Shown here: positions 50,786-60,076 of the stretch, piece by piece | How the letters are laid out: every line of letters starts with the position of its first letter | How positions within the stretch are numbered: position 1 is the first letter of the stretch | Assembly (NCBI GenBank): GCA_041737835.1 | Contig: JBGSQY010000046.1 | DNA from: Bythopirellula sp041737835 | GTDB taxonomy: Bacteria; Planctomycetota; Planctomycetia; Pirellulales; Lacipirellulaceae | Strand: one strand, 5' to 3' | DNA length: 64,000 nucleotides | Position numbers and translations under genes: made by a program | The notes under the pieces: model-generated | What the model was told of the DNA's origin: nothing | What the model saw: the letters and a program-made list of their open reading frames with translations, nothing else | Databases searched by the model: none

Positions 50786-52993
50786 CTAGCGTGCGATGGT
50801 TTCTGATGGTTCTCGAGCCACATCAACTTGATCATGTGGCACAAATTCATGTTGAGTGGGCAAAGGTGCTTCGGAATCGGTGAAGTAATCGGGTTCGACT
50901 TCCATGTGATGTGGAGGAATCCCAACTTGGAGAACTTCGCCGTTTCCGTAACCACGGAGCTCGGCGACTTGTTGCAACAACACGCGGCGGACTTCGAGAA
51001 TGCTTTGAGGATGGCGGTGCACCATACTATGATCCGCGGCCACCACGATCTGTGACTCGGCATCGTCGAGCTTGGCACTTTCGAGTGTGACCACCCCATC
51101 TCCCTTGCCACTGGAGAAGAGATTAATAATTCCTTTGTCGGGAACCTCGCCAATGATGTTGTTATATTTTACCCAAGGACCGTGATGGGCGGTTAGCAGC
51201 ACGGGGAGAAAAGGGGAGTTCGGTGCTAACGAATCGATGCTCGTGCTAATGTCGAGTGGCGCATCAGGCCGGAAAAAGTCGGGATTGCGGGCGATCAATT
51301 GATGCCGGCCTTGAATCATCTTGGCTGGTACTTGAATAAGCTTACGACCTAACCACCGCGTCGTGTCGTTGGCAAATTCGCTGCCCCGATGGGGCGTGCC
51401 AATTGTGATCACCCTTCTTACCGACGGATTCGGATCAAAGAAGTACGTTTGCGCAAGACCATCGCGCAGATCATCATCGGCGGAGAGTTCCGAAAAGGGC
51501 TTGTCGCTGAGCGTCGCCCAGAATTCATTGCCGCTGTCAACCGTCTGCAGTTTGGAAACCAGGCCACCCATGCTATGTCCCACTAGCACGGTCTGATCCA
51601 GTGCGGGACAAGTTCCCGCGGGGTCAAGTTTTTGCCTGACTTTGGCTAAGTCGGTCCGCATTTGCGCGGCGCTGATCCAAAAGGGCTGGCCGCTCGGGTA
51701 GAGGTAAAACCAGAACTGATAGTGATCACGGATTTGCGGATCGCTGCGTAAGTCATTAAACATTTCCATCCAAGTCACGGGGCTCGACCACAAGCCGTGG
51801 ACCATCACCACCGGCACTTTCCCCGGTTGGAAAGGCTCGAGCATATACAGCCCCTGCTCTTTGGCAACTTTCTCGGGCTTGAGTAAGCCCAATGTTGAGA
51901 GGCGCGTGTCGTCGAGCGCTGGCTGACTTAAAGTGTGTGCCAGTGGGGTACTGAGATCGGTTTCGAGCGGCACGACTCGATTGGCGACGGTGACCCTAGG
52001 TTGGTCGAGTGGATCATGTAGCTCCAAGACGGCCGTTTCTACGTTACTATTTCCACCAGCTTCGAGGTTAACTCTCATAAAAGCCGTGACAGGAAACGAC
52101 AAATCACGCGGATAGAATTCCTCGCGCGGGTCCTCACCCTCATGACACTTGCGAACGGCGATCAAGGGTACGCCCAATCCGAAGTTGTGATAATGGTTCC
52201 TAAGACCATGAACTTCGTAATCAGAGACGAACTCAAAGTGATCGATGTCTTCGTCATGCCAGCCTTCGCTATTGAGTACGACTTCAATTTGACAATCGCT
52301 GTTGGCTGTTTTAATCGTTCGCATGGTCCCCGGGCTCAGAGCGTCGCGGTTCTGCACGATCCGTAAACATCCTTCAAGTGCCGCGTTGTAGAGGTCACAG
52401 GCTCGCCTAAACTCGGGGTCGTAGGGATTACAGGCTGCGCCATATTTGGTGTCAAACAAATAGCGGTAGGAGTGAAGCACTGCTGAGCTATAGAGTTCCA
52501 CCGCCTGCCCTTGCCGCATGGCACGTTCCGCCTGCTTCGCGCCGACGTAGGCCAGTTCCGCTTGCGCGTAGGCGTGCTCGCGGTTCGGGCTTTGTTCGTC
52601 AATCTTGCTGAGTTCGGCCAGCAGCTCGTTGCGATCTTCCTTAAGCGCACTTTCAAGGTTGTAGCGCCGCAGCAACTGGATGGTGCGCTCGGTCGGTTTG
52701 GCACCTTGTTTAGTCAGTAAACCAAGCGATTGGGTGAGCGGATTCTTCGGCGTGGAACGCAGCGCCACCCATTTGTTTGTGGAACTAGCGCAGCCGGTCA
52801 GCAATGTTCCACAGATCAGCGCAATGAATAACGTGCGCGCAAGGTTAGCGCGTACGCCGAGCTTCAAGGACCGATGGGGAAAAGATTGCCGCAACGCACT
52901 ATCCCTGCGTGGTTGGCTGGTGACCAAGAAAAACAGTGGCGAAGAGTAGAAAACGCACCTTGAGCTGGCAAGCTCAGGCGATTCTGCTAGCAC
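50786..52993 (-). CDS. Lipoprotein alpha/beta hydrolase (lipase-like)
   Basis: The frame covers 735 codons, but the start is uncertain: a lipoprotein signal with lipobox LLTGC is preceded by ~40 non-signal residues, so a start near TTG 52867 is possible. An N-terminal helical domain with TPR-like pattern (YAQAELAYVGAKQAERAMRQGQ) precedes a beta-sandwich-like middle and the C-terminal alpha/beta hydrolase: VVMVHGLWSSP (oxyanion strand), nucleophile GHSMGG, then acidic and His residues (GDGVV, ADHSMVHR). Likely an outer-membrane-anchored esterase. Confidence 0.78.
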   Translation of the reverse strand: MLAESPELASSRCVFYSSPLFFLVTSQPRRDSALRQSFPHRSLKLGVRANLARTLFIALICGTLLTGCASSTNKWVALRSTPKNPLTQSLGLLTKQGAKPTERTIQLLRRYNLESALKEDRNELLAELSKIDEQSPNREHAYAQAELAYVGAKQAERAMRQGQAVELYSSAVLHSYRYLFDTKYGAACNPYDPEFRRACDLYNAALEGCLRIVQNRDALSPGTMRTIKTANSDCQIEVVLNSEGWHDEDIDHFEFVSDYEVHGLRNHYHNFGLGVPLIAVRKCHEGEDPREEFYPRDLSFPVTAFMRVNLEAGGNSNVETAVLELHDPLDQPRVTVANRVVPLETDLSTPLAHTLSQPALDDTRLSTLGLLKPEKVAKEQGLYMLEPFQPGKVPVVMVHGLWSSPVTWMEMFNDLRSDPQIRDHYQFWFYLYPSGQPFWISAAQMRTDLAKVRQKLDPAGTCPALDQTVLVGHSMGGLVSKLQTVDSGNEFWATLSDKPFSELSADDDLRDGLAQTYFFDPNPSVRRVITIGTPHRGSEFANDTTRWLGRKLIQVPAKMIQGRHQLIARNPDFFRPDAPLDISTSIDSLAPNSPFLPVLLTAHHGPWVKYNNIIGEVPDKGIINLFSSGKGDGVVTLESAKLDDAESQIVVAADHSMVHRHPQSILEVRRVLLQQVAELRGYGNGEVLQVGIPPHHMEVEPDYFTDSEAPLPTQHEFVPHDQVDVAREPSETIAR

Positions 52994-53270
52994 GCTGCTG
53001 GCCTGTTGTCGGTCGGAGCGAAAACTTTAGCGCTGCAAAGAACTTAAGCTTAGCAAAGCTTCAACGGGCGCATAGAAAAAGCCGCCCGCGGATCAGCACG
53101 AGACTGTCATAACCGACCAGTCTCGGCGTCCAGCACACCAAGTTAGCCTCTTGTGAATGGGGATCTTAAGGCAACAGCAACTTGGTTGGGCGGCTTCGTG
53201 GGTTTCAATTGTGCGTCTGGCCCCCTGACGTTCCCCTGTCCAAAACCGGATCTCTGATCTCTCACTCAAC
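52994..53270. other. Spacer with hairpin between lipase and csrA2
   Basis: A stem CGAGACTG / CAGTCTCG with an 11-nt loop occupies 53099-53125, about 145 bp after the second csrA gene on the minus strand. No U-run immediately follows. No gene seen. Confidence 0.4.
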
Positions 53271-53576
53271 TCACACGGTTTCCGCGTGATCGAGTTGGAG
53301 TTCATGTTGTTTGACGGCTTCAGCGAGGAGACTTTCCACGACGGCAGCTTGAGATTCGCTCATAATGACGGTGTCCGTCGTCGATTGATTCAAGACACCT
53401 TCATCGAGCACGTCACCGGCATCACCGGCCTCAAACAATTCACCGCGGAGAATCCGCACGTTTTTGGGAGCACAAACGGCTAGTGTCACTCTATTTCCGG
53501 CGACCCGACGCACCTCAACGAAGATATCCTCGCCAATGTGAATACGTTCGCCCATCTTACGGCTTAAAACGAGCAT
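53271..53576 (-). CDS. Second CsrA paralogue
   Basis: 101 residues: MLVLSRKMGERIHIGEDIFVEVRRVAGNRVTLAVCAPKNVRILRGELF is a complete CsrA core, followed by a ~40-residue acidic tail. It differs from the copy at 50.5 kb in core and tail, and lies on the opposite strand 2.5 kb away. The tail contains EAVKQHELQLDHAE, possibly helical. Confidence 0.9.
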   Translation of the reverse strand: MLVLSRKMGERIHIGEDIFVEVRRVAGNRVTLAVCAPKNVRILRGELFEAGDAGDVLDEGVLNQSTTDTVIMSESQAAVVESLLAEAVKQHELQLDHAETV

Positions 53577-54299
53577 CCTTACTTCCTCCTACGAAAAGCT
53601 GATGTGTTATCGGCGTGACTCTCTTTTGAGAGGTGCCCTCGCGTGTTGCGATGACTGTAATACGGCAACGCCTATGCCAAGGATGAGATATTGTTTTTCC
53701 AAAGCCGCTGGCGAGTTGTAAGTCTCTATAAATTAACGGCTTATGTCGCGCGGTATATCAAGAGGGAAACTGCTAGCGGACATCAAGGATCAGAAAATCC
53801 ATCCCACTTTGAGACGTCAGTCCGGAATCGGGACGATTTGACCCGTAAAATCTCTCCACTCGCCCTAGACGGAGGACCACGTCCTCCGGGCCGCTCTGCG
53901 TAGGCGATACCATGGTCCGTGACGCCGGCCGATTATCGCGGCGCGACACTGAGCCGCAACGCGCTAGCGTCGGGTGATCGTGGGTAACGGCACGAACTCC
54001 AATAACTGGAGGCCGTCCGAAAATTCAATTGTAGGGAACGGGCTCTGTCCCGTTCCACTGACATTGGGCAAGCGTTGACACAAGGTTCACGGAACGCCAC
54101 GGAGGGCGTTCTCTACAGTTTTCCTCGTATTTCAATTCCAGGGCGGCCTCAGCTTTCTCGAAGAAAATCTCTATTCGGCTAAAATGCCCGCTATCGCTCT
54201 AGTGCTAAAACACTTTGGCACAAAATCAAAACTTGTAATTGGCCGCGCCAAAGAAGAAAATGGCGGGACGAGGCAACTTACTTTTGAGGAACAAATTCG
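53577..54299. other. 723-bp non-coding region with three hairpins
   Basis: Perfect hairpins are at 53871-53887 (GGAGGAC/GTCCTCC), 54035-54056 (GGAACGGG/CCCGTTCC) and 54092-54111 (GAACGCC/GGCGTTC). Their wording (GGGAACGGGCTCTGTCCC, GGAACGCCACGGAGGGCG) is that of decayed dispersed repeats. No gene is supported; frames of 60-70 codons lack ribosome sites. Confidence 0.55.
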
Positions 54300-54980
54300 A
54301 TGAGCGGTCGTGTCGCTATTCTGTTGGTCTTGCTATTCTGCCCACACAGCTTTGCTGAGGAGACGGTCGAGATACCACTGAGTGAGATTTGGGCTTATAA
54401 CATGCCCGGCACTAGGGACGTTCGAGAACTAGAACCCGAGGCTTATGGTCGCGAAGCTACGTCTCTTCCTGGAGAGGAACAGTTTGAAAGAATTAAGAAG
54501 TCTCTTATTCATCAGATACGCCACTCCTTGCAGCTTCAGCGCGATTCCGATGCACAAGGACCAAAGAAACCCGGTAAGTCGTTTGCCGTTGTTGGAACGG
54601 GGAAGGAAGCCTTAATTGAAGCTGGGAAAATTCTGTCTGGACACAAAGAACCGCGGAGCACTTTTCCAGCTAGCAGCAAACTTTCAATCGTATTCCATTC
54701 CTTGGAAGCCGGTAGCTACGTTCACCTTACATCGGTGAAGAAACAGGATAATAAGATCGCCATTCATTTTCAATTCGTCCCACGTTTTACAGCCGATATG
54801 AGTTCGCATTTTGCCCTGATACCCGTCTCGGGTCTTGAAGCAGGCGAGATCGAAGTGCAAATCGTCCAAGAACCCATGAAAGATAAGTATGGAATCGGTA
54901 AAGGGCTAGAAGCAAATCCTGATTGGCAAGAGCAAGTGATCTCTAAACCATTTAGCTTCACTATCGAACAAGAGAAGTAG
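54300..54980 (+). CDS. Secreted protein of a duplicated family, copy A
   Basis: 226 residues with a signal peptide (MSGRVAILLVLLFCPHSFAEE). The mature start TVEIPLSEIWAYNMPGTRDVRELEPE is shared with copy B at 60.7 kb (LVEIPLSDMWGHHIEGTKGVGELYPT), and FALIPVSGLEAGEIEVQI matches FALIPLGKLRAGDYSVVI, so the whole proteins are related. No enzymatic motif is seen. The ATG follows an AT-rich stretch with a GAGGAA motif. A 71-bp inverted-repeat copy lies 90 bp downstream. Confidence 0.75.
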   Translation: MSGRVAILLVLLFCPHSFAEETVEIPLSEIWAYNMPGTRDVRELEPEAYGREATSLPGEEQFERIKKSLIHQIRHSLQLQRDSDAQGPKKPGKSFAVVGTGKEALIEAGKILSGHKEPRSTFPASSKLSIVFHSLEAGSYVHLTSVKKQDNKIAIHFQFVPRFTADMSSHFALIPVSGLEAGEIEVQIVQEPMKDKYGIGKGLEANPDWQEQVISKPFSFTIEQEK

Positions 54981-55643
54981 GAGTCGGAAACATGAAATTC
55001 ACCGGGCGTCCCTGAACCAAACGCATTCCTGCTTTTGCTCACTGCCATGATGTTCGTCCGTTCAACTCGATTCATCAGCGTTCATTAGCGTCCATCAGCG
55101 GTTACTCATTCTTCTCCGGTCACTGACGTTCACGGCTCGCCAAGTCGAACAACCCCACGCTAGCGCGTTTGGACTCAGAATGAATTCAGCTGAATTTTTC
55201 TGACCCCTGACCTCCGGCCTCTGACCCCTCTTCCTGATTCGTGCGATTCGTTTCATTTGTGGTCAGTCTCTGCGATCACTGTGCCTCCGTGTGAAACCTC
55301 TCCGTTTTTGGCCACTCAGTCAGGTATAATAACTACACCCTGGCCAGGAATGTCATGCTGTCAAGCAGCGTCGCGCTGTCAACCACAGATTTGGCCAGCC
55401 CTGTTTGAAAAAAAAAACGATTCGCGGAAACGCGAATAGGGGTGGAAAAGTTGGACAAGTTGACCAAGTTGGAAGTCTTGAAATGAGAAAATCAAAGGTT
55501 CGAGAAGTGATACTTATGGTAGTGGCATCGCGTTCATAAATCGCGATAATGGCGAATCTGCGAAGTGGCTGAGTCCCGAGGGGATTTTTGGGCCAGCTTC
55601 GCCCTGACTTGCTCTCCCCCTATGGAATCACGGAACAGAATTG
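54981..55643. other. 663-bp non-coding region with dispersed repeats
   Basis: Contains the 71-bp repeat (55071-55141), a CTGACCTCCGGCCTCTGACCCC block (about 55204-55230), an ATTCGTGCGATTCGTTTCATTTGTGG block (about 55235-55262), a hairpin TTCGCG-GAAA-CGCGAA (about 55421-55436), and AAGTTGGACAAGTTGACCAAGTTGG (55448-55472). Several blocks recur in inverted order at 60.1-60.7 kb. No gene supported. Confidence 0.6.
55071..55141 (+). repeat. 71-bp inverted repeat, copy A
   Basis: Its reverse complement matches 60622-60692 at 67 of 71 positions with no gaps (my count). Composed of TCATCAGCG / TTCATTAGCG / TCCATCAGCGG words followed by TCTCCGGTCACTGACGTTCA and CGGCTCGCC. Located 90 bp after the stop of the copy A secreted protein. 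Confidence 0.9.
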
Positions 55644-56753
55644 ATGGCTAGCGATCCTTATGAAGTCGATGTGGCTGGGTGCCGCTCCCGCCAAAAACGG
55701 TTGTTGGCCGAAATGGAACTGCAAGGTTGGGAGTGGGTGTTGCTCACCCGCTCCGAGACCGTGCAGTGGCTGACGGGGGCATATGTCGGGCCGCTGTTCT
55801 CACCAGCAGCTGCGATGGATCGCAACGGCAAAGTGATTTTGGTCCTTCCGGCACGCAAGAAAGAGATCCTCGTGGCCGCGGATGAAGTGCTAGCCTATGA
55901 GGAAAAATGGCATTCCACGCTGCGCGACGAACAACGTGTTGCTAGCAACGCGGTGTTGCTTCAAGCACTGCCGCAAACTCTCAAGCACGTCGGAGGGGAA
56001 TGGACGAGTCTTGGCCCCGATATCCTGGCGGCTTGCGATGGCGAAATCGCGAATATCGAAACCACGATCTTTCGCCTTCGTCGTAAAAAGGAGCCCGATG
56101 AATTGCGGATGCTCAAACGGGCCAACGACGCGAATCGCGTAATGTACGCGTTGTCCCGCGAGATTGTTAAGCCGGGCGTCAACGAGATCGATGTTTATAA
56201 CGCCCTGCATGCAGCGGCCGTCACTGAACTGGGTGAGCCGCTGACTTACTTCGGCCAGGATTTTCGCAGCAATGCCCGTGGCGGTGCGCCACGGAATCGG
56301 CGGGTTGAAGCTGGCGAGCTCTACATCTTCGATCTCGGTGTTGGCTTTCGAGGTTTCTACAGCGACAACGCCAGGACGATTGCCGTGGGAGGATCTCCGA
56401 CAGAGAAGCAGCAGCAAGCCTGGCAAGCTGTGATCGAAGTGCTAGAGCTTGTGAAGTCCTTTGTAAAACCGGGAGCCAGTTGTCTGCAACTCTTTCAGCA
56501 AGTGCAAGCAATGCTAGATGAACGGCTGCCGTGGATATTCAACCATCATCTGGGACATGGCGTGGGTCTCGCACCGCAGGAAGGTCCCCATCTGAACCCT
56601 TACTGGGACGACACTTTTGAAGAGGGGGACTATTTTACGGCCGAGCCAGGGCTTTATCACGAAGAATTGCACAATGGAGTACGGCTGGAAGAGAATTATG
56701 TCGTAACAGCCACGGGCGTCGAAAAAGTGACTGATTACCCGCTTAAACTCTGA
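55644..56753 (+). CDS. M24 family Xaa-Pro-type aminopeptidase
   Basis: 369 residues from ATG 55644 (TTG 55641 immediately precedes it). N-terminal creatinase-like domain, then the pita-bread catalytic domain with metal ligands: Asp in YIFDLGVG and SDNART, His in HHLGHGVGL, Glu in FTAEPGLY and the final Glu in VRLEENY. Cleaves N-terminal residues preceding proline, or related dipeptides. First gene of a short block inside the inverted cassettes. Confidence 0.9.
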   Translation: MASDPYEVDVAGCRSRQKRLLAEMELQGWEWVLLTRSETVQWLTGAYVGPLFSPAAAMDRNGKVILVLPARKKEILVAADEVLAYEEKWHSTLRDEQRVASNAVLLQALPQTLKHVGGEWTSLGPDILAACDGEIANIETTIFRLRRKKEPDELRMLKRANDANRVMYALSREIVKPGVNEIDVYNALHAAAVTELGEPLTYFGQDFRSNARGGAPRNRRVEAGELYIFDLGVGFRGFYSDNARTIAVGGSPTEKQQQAWQAVIEVLELVKSFVKPGASCLQLFQQVQAMLDERLPWIFNHHLGHGVGLAPQEGPHLNPYWDDTFEEGDYFTAEPGLYHEELHNGVRLEENYVVTATGVEKVTDYPLKL

Positions 56754-56842
56754 TTTTGACCTGCCTTGACCGCTTGGGTCGCGATTTCTATTCTCCAGCC
56801 GCTCTTATCCGACCCCTTCTTCTGCTTGCAGCGGAGCTCGCT

Positions 56843-57637
56843 ATGCAAGGTAGCTTTGCCGATATCCATTGTCATCTTCTCCCGGGAATTGATGATGGTT
56901 CGCCCGATCTGGAAACGTCGCTCGCCATGGCGCGGATGGCCGTTGACGACGGAATCCACACGATGATTATGACGCCCCATCAATTGGGCAACTTCGCGCA
57001 CAATCGCGGCGATGAAATCCGGGCTCGCACTTTAGAGTTTCAGCAATTTCTCGATGCCCACCAGATTCCGCTGGAAGTTCTCCCCGGTGGTGACGTGCGG
57101 ATCGAAGACGGCATGGTCGAAAAGCTAGTTAGCGGCGAAGTCATGACGCTCGGCGATCACGGGCTGCATGTTCTGCTCGAATTGCCCCACGAACTCTATT
57201 TTCCTATTGAAGGCGTGCTCGCTGCACTCGAACGTCACGGCATGACGGGCATTCTCTCGCACCCTGAACGGAATCAGGGCATCATGCGCGATGTGAGCAT
57301 GCTGGAACCGCTAGTCGAAAGCGGCTGCCTGATGCAGGTGACCGCCGGCAGTTTGATGGGCACATTTGGTTCACGCAGCCAAGAGCTTGCCGAGTGGATG
57401 CTTGAGCACGGTTTGGTCCATTTCCTCGCCACCGATGCCCATGGCATAAAATCTCGTCGTCCGCTGATTCACCGGGCTTACGATCGCGTGGCTGAATTGG
57501 TGGGTGAAGATACCGCGGCTGACCTTTGTTCGATCAATCCCGAACTGGTCGCGCTTGGCAAATCGGTCGCTGGTGGTCTTCGCGTGCGGCAACGTCGTGG
57601 CTGGTCAGGCTTCTTCTCATCAAAGAAAGTGGGCTGA
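56843..57637 (+). CDS. PHP-domain tyrosine phosphatase, CpsB/CapC/YwqE-like
   Basis: 264 residues from ATG 56843 (GGAG upstream); an extension to 56756 is an artefact of an open frame. The PHP metal site starts with DIHCHLLPGIDDGS, with further ligands in MTPHQ, EVLPGGDVRI, LSHPERNQ and FLATDAHG. These enzymes dephosphorylate bacterial tyrosine kinases of polysaccharide export. The stop TGA shares one base with the next ATG (TGATG), so the two are coupled. Confidence 0.88.
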   Translation: MQGSFADIHCHLLPGIDDGSPDLETSLAMARMAVDDGIHTMIMTPHQLGNFAHNRGDEIRARTLEFQQFLDAHQIPLEVLPGGDVRIEDGMVEKLVSGEVMTLGDHGLHVLLELPHELYFPIEGVLAALERHGMTGILSHPERNQGIMRDVSMLEPLVESGCLMQVTAGSLMGTFGSRSQELAEWMLEHGLVHFLATDAHGIKSRRPLIHRAYDRVAELVGEDTAADLCSINPELVALGKSVAGGLRVRQRRGWSGFFSSKKVG

Positions 57638-58434
57638 TGAGCCTGTTGTCACGCCGGACATTTCTGGCCGCCGGGGGTACTGCGCTCTTTGCGCATTGGC
57701 TCGGCCAAAATTCCTGCCGCGCCGCAACGGTTTGGCAGGACTCGCGTTCGCACGGGCCTTTTCAGCTTCAAGCGAGCTTCCCACTGGGCGATTTGACGCC
57801 GTTGTTTGAAGAACTCTCCGCCCTGGAGTTGGAACTCCAACGGACTCTGGCCGTTCCTACCGCACAACAGCAGATCGATGTGTATCTGGTCAACGACCAA
57901 CGAATGCACAAGGAGCTCCTGAGGCAGCTCTATCCGAACGTGCCCTATCGCCGGGCCTTGTATGTCCAGCGTGGTAAACAGGCCGCCGTGTATGCTTATC
58001 GGCACCCCGAACTTCCCATCGACCTGCGCCATGAATGCACTCACTCGTTGCTGCATGCGAGCCTTCCCATGGTTCCGTTGTGGTTGGACGAGGGACTGGC
58101 TGAGTACTTCGAAGTTCCAGCGCCGCAACGAGCATTTGAGAATCCTCACCACGCCAAGATTCGTTGGCACGAACGGTTTGGCATGATTCGCAGCATCGAG
58201 TCTTTGGAAGAATGCGGTGATCTTTCGCAAATGGGTTCCGTCGAATACCGCTTCTCCTGGGCCTGGGTTCATTTCATGCTGCATGGCCCGTTGCCAGCAC
58301 ATCGCGAATTGGTTCATTTCCTGGCTGACATCCAACGGGGCAATCCTCCCGGTGTGCTTTCGCAGCGGCTGCGTGGCGCATTGCCCCAACTCGAAAATCA
58401 ATTCGCGGCGCACTTTAAATCCTGGTCTCGCTAG
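57637..58434 (+). CDS. Tat-exported gluzincin-like metallopeptidase
   Basis: 265 residues from ATG 57637. Twin-arginine signal SRRTFLAAGG. The zinc site is RHECTHSLLHA with the third ligand Glu in LWLDEGLAEYFE, a HExxH...E gluzincin pattern similar to the protein at 43.1 kb. It overlaps the PHP phosphatase gene by one base. Function in cell-surface polysaccharide or protein maturation is only inferred from the coupling. Confidence 0.8.
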   Translation: MSLLSRRTFLAAGGTALFAHWLGQNSCRAATVWQDSRSHGPFQLQASFPLGDLTPLFEELSALELELQRTLAVPTAQQQIDVYLVNDQRMHKELLRQLYPNVPYRRALYVQRGKQAAVYAYRHPELPIDLRHECTHSLLHASLPMVPLWLDEGLAEYFEVPAPQRAFENPHHAKIRWHERFGMIRSIESLEECGDLSQMGSVEYRFSWAWVHFMLHGPLPAHRELVHFLADIQRGNPPGVLSQRLRGALPQLENQFAAHFKSWSR

Positions 58435-58722
58435 CTGTTCTATGGGTCTGCCGTTCGCACTGCTTAAATCTCTCTCAAATCATCATTTACGAAATCTGCA
58501 GAAACTTTGCGGGCATTTCTGCTGTTACTGGTAGCAATGATGGTGGCCGCAACGTTTATCCAGTTTTTGCGAATTGTAACTTGAGCGAATTTGTTGCTTT
58601 GACCGATACCCCCCGTATCCGTGTCATTTCCGGCTCGACATTCGTCCGTTGAGCCGCTGAGGTGATCCGCTTTGTTGGTGCAATTCAGGGGCCAACGAGC
58701 GCTTGTCTGAGAGGGTGGATAT

Positions 58723-59271
58723 ATGAAGACGAATTCGATCAAAATATTGGTCGTTGTCCTGTGGTGTATGGGAATACCTAGTGCATCGCTGCTCAACGCC
58801 GAGACCATACTGCCGCGATCGGTCGATGTTGCTCTACAAGGCAATGGCGTGTTGATTGGGCAGGTCGTGAATGCCGAAGGCCAAGCCATGACGGGCGTTC
58901 CCGTAGTTTTGACCTCACGTGGCAAGGAAGTTGCTCGCTGCCAGACAGGCAAAGAGGGCGTTTTCCAGGTTGCGGGGTTGAAGGGAGGCACGTTCGAGGT
59001 GGCCGCCGTTGGGATTGAAGGTTCGTGTCGGGTTTGGGCACCGGGCACGGCACCTCCTGCTGCCCAGCAAGGATTGCTGGTCGTGGCTGCAGGTGACGTT
59101 GTGCGGGGCCAGCACATGGGCGGTCCGGTGCGAAGCGGACGAGTTCAGGGGCATGGAGGTGGTTTGCTAGCGTTGATGATTGACCATCCGCTTGTGACTG
59201 GTGCAGCCGTTGGTGCGGCCATTGCCATCCCCATTGCTTTGTCGAATTCTGGTTCGCCATCGTCGCCCTAA
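58723..59271 (+). CDS. Secreted carboxypeptidase-regulatory-like domain protein, paralogue 1
   Basis: 182 residues. Signal peptide (IKILVVVLWCMGIPSASLL), then a small beta-sandwich-like domain (NGVLIGQVVNAEGQAMTGVPVVLTS...VFQVAGLKGGTFEVA), RVWAPGTAPPAAQQGLLVVAAGDVVRGQ, and a C-terminal Gly/Ala-rich hydrophobic segment (VTGAAVGAAIAIPIALS). The same order recurs in the next gene. Likely surface-exposed and membrane-attached at the C-terminus. Confidence 0.75.
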   Translation: MKTNSIKILVVVLWCMGIPSASLLNAETILPRSVDVALQGNGVLIGQVVNAEGQAMTGVPVVLTSRGKEVARCQTGKEGVFQVAGLKGGTFEVAAVGIEGSCRVWAPGTAPPAAQQGLLVVAAGDVVRGQHMGGPVRSGRVQGHGGGLLALMIDHPLVTGAAVGAAIAIPIALSNSGSPSSP

Positions 59272-59441
59272 TAAAACACTGAAGTCGCCAGACTGCTTGC
59301 TGAGTTTGTTGCATGGTTGCCCTTTGCGTGGGGGGGAAGAATCGCTACGATTCGCCGCTCTGCAAAAAGGGAGGTATAGGAATTATTGAATTGATGGACC
59401 TTCCTCATCCAAACGGTTGGGGGCAGAAATGGAGTTCTTTC

Positions 59442-60014
59442 ATGTCGAATTATTTTTCTAAGTCCTTGCAGCGAGGCGTGACGTGGGTCGCCGCCGCTGC
59501 CATTGTGACTCAGCCTCAGTTAATTTTGGCGGCTGAAGTGAATCAACCAGTTGTCGCTCGATCAGCCTCCGTTGCAATCGCTCCACAGGACGTCGCTTTG
59601 GCCGATGGTGGTGTGTTGATCGGCCAAGTCGTTGATACCGCCGGCAAGCCTCAAGCGATGACTCCTGTTTCGTTGTCGACCGGTGGCAAGGAAATTGCTC
59701 GTGTCACGACCGATGCGAAAGGCGAATTCCGTGTTGCCAGCCTCAAGGGTGGCGTTTATCAAGTTTCGACCAAGGGCAACTCGAGCGTCTATCGCTTTTG
59801 GGCCCCACAAACGGCTCCTCCTTCATCGCTAAGTGGTTTGAACATGGTGTCTGGTGACTCCGTAGTTCGCGGCCAAATGGGTGGTGGACCCCTGGCTTCG
59901 GCCGGCCAATGGATTGCCGAGCATCCGATCATCACCGCCGGTGCGATTGCGACCGCGATTGCTGTTCCTCTGGCATTGGATGATGACGACGATAATCCCC
60001 CAGCGAGCCCCTAA
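59442..60014 (+). CDS. Secreted carboxypeptidase-regulatory-like domain protein, paralogue 2
   Basis: 190 residues from ATG 59442 with GGAG about 8 nt upstream. Signal peptide, then DVALADGGVLIGQVVDTAGK, an EFRVASLKGGVYQVS segment, RFWAPQTAPPSSLSGLNMV, VVRGQMGGG, HPIITAGAIATAIAVPLAL and an acidic DDDDDN end. Clear tandem paralogue of the preceding gene. Better ribosome site and a strong terminator suggest higher expression. Confidence 0.78.
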   Translation: MSNYFSKSLQRGVTWVAAAAIVTQPQLILAAEVNQPVVARSASVAIAPQDVALADGGVLIGQVVDTAGKPQAMTPVSLSTGGKEIARVTTDAKGEFRVASLKGGVYQVSTKGNSSVYRFWAPQTAPPSSLSGLNMVSGDSVVRGQMGGGPLASAGQWIAEHPIITAGAIATAIAVPLALDDDDDNPPASP

Positions 60015-60043
60015 TTCGCTCGGATCAATCGAATAACATTACG

Positions 60044-60076
60044 ACCACGCGACAGAACTTGTCGCGTGGTTTTTTT
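60044..60076 (+). terminator. Rho-independent terminator of the second paralogue
   Basis: Stem ACCACGCGACA / TGTCGCGTGGT (11 bp) with a 5-nt loop, followed by TTTTTTGTTT. It lies 29 bp after the stop at 60014. Confidence 0.92.

Noticed and set aside
53691..53903. 70-codon plus-strand frame in the hairpin-rich gap
   Set aside because: Runs through the GGAGGAC/GTCCTCC hairpin; irregular composition.
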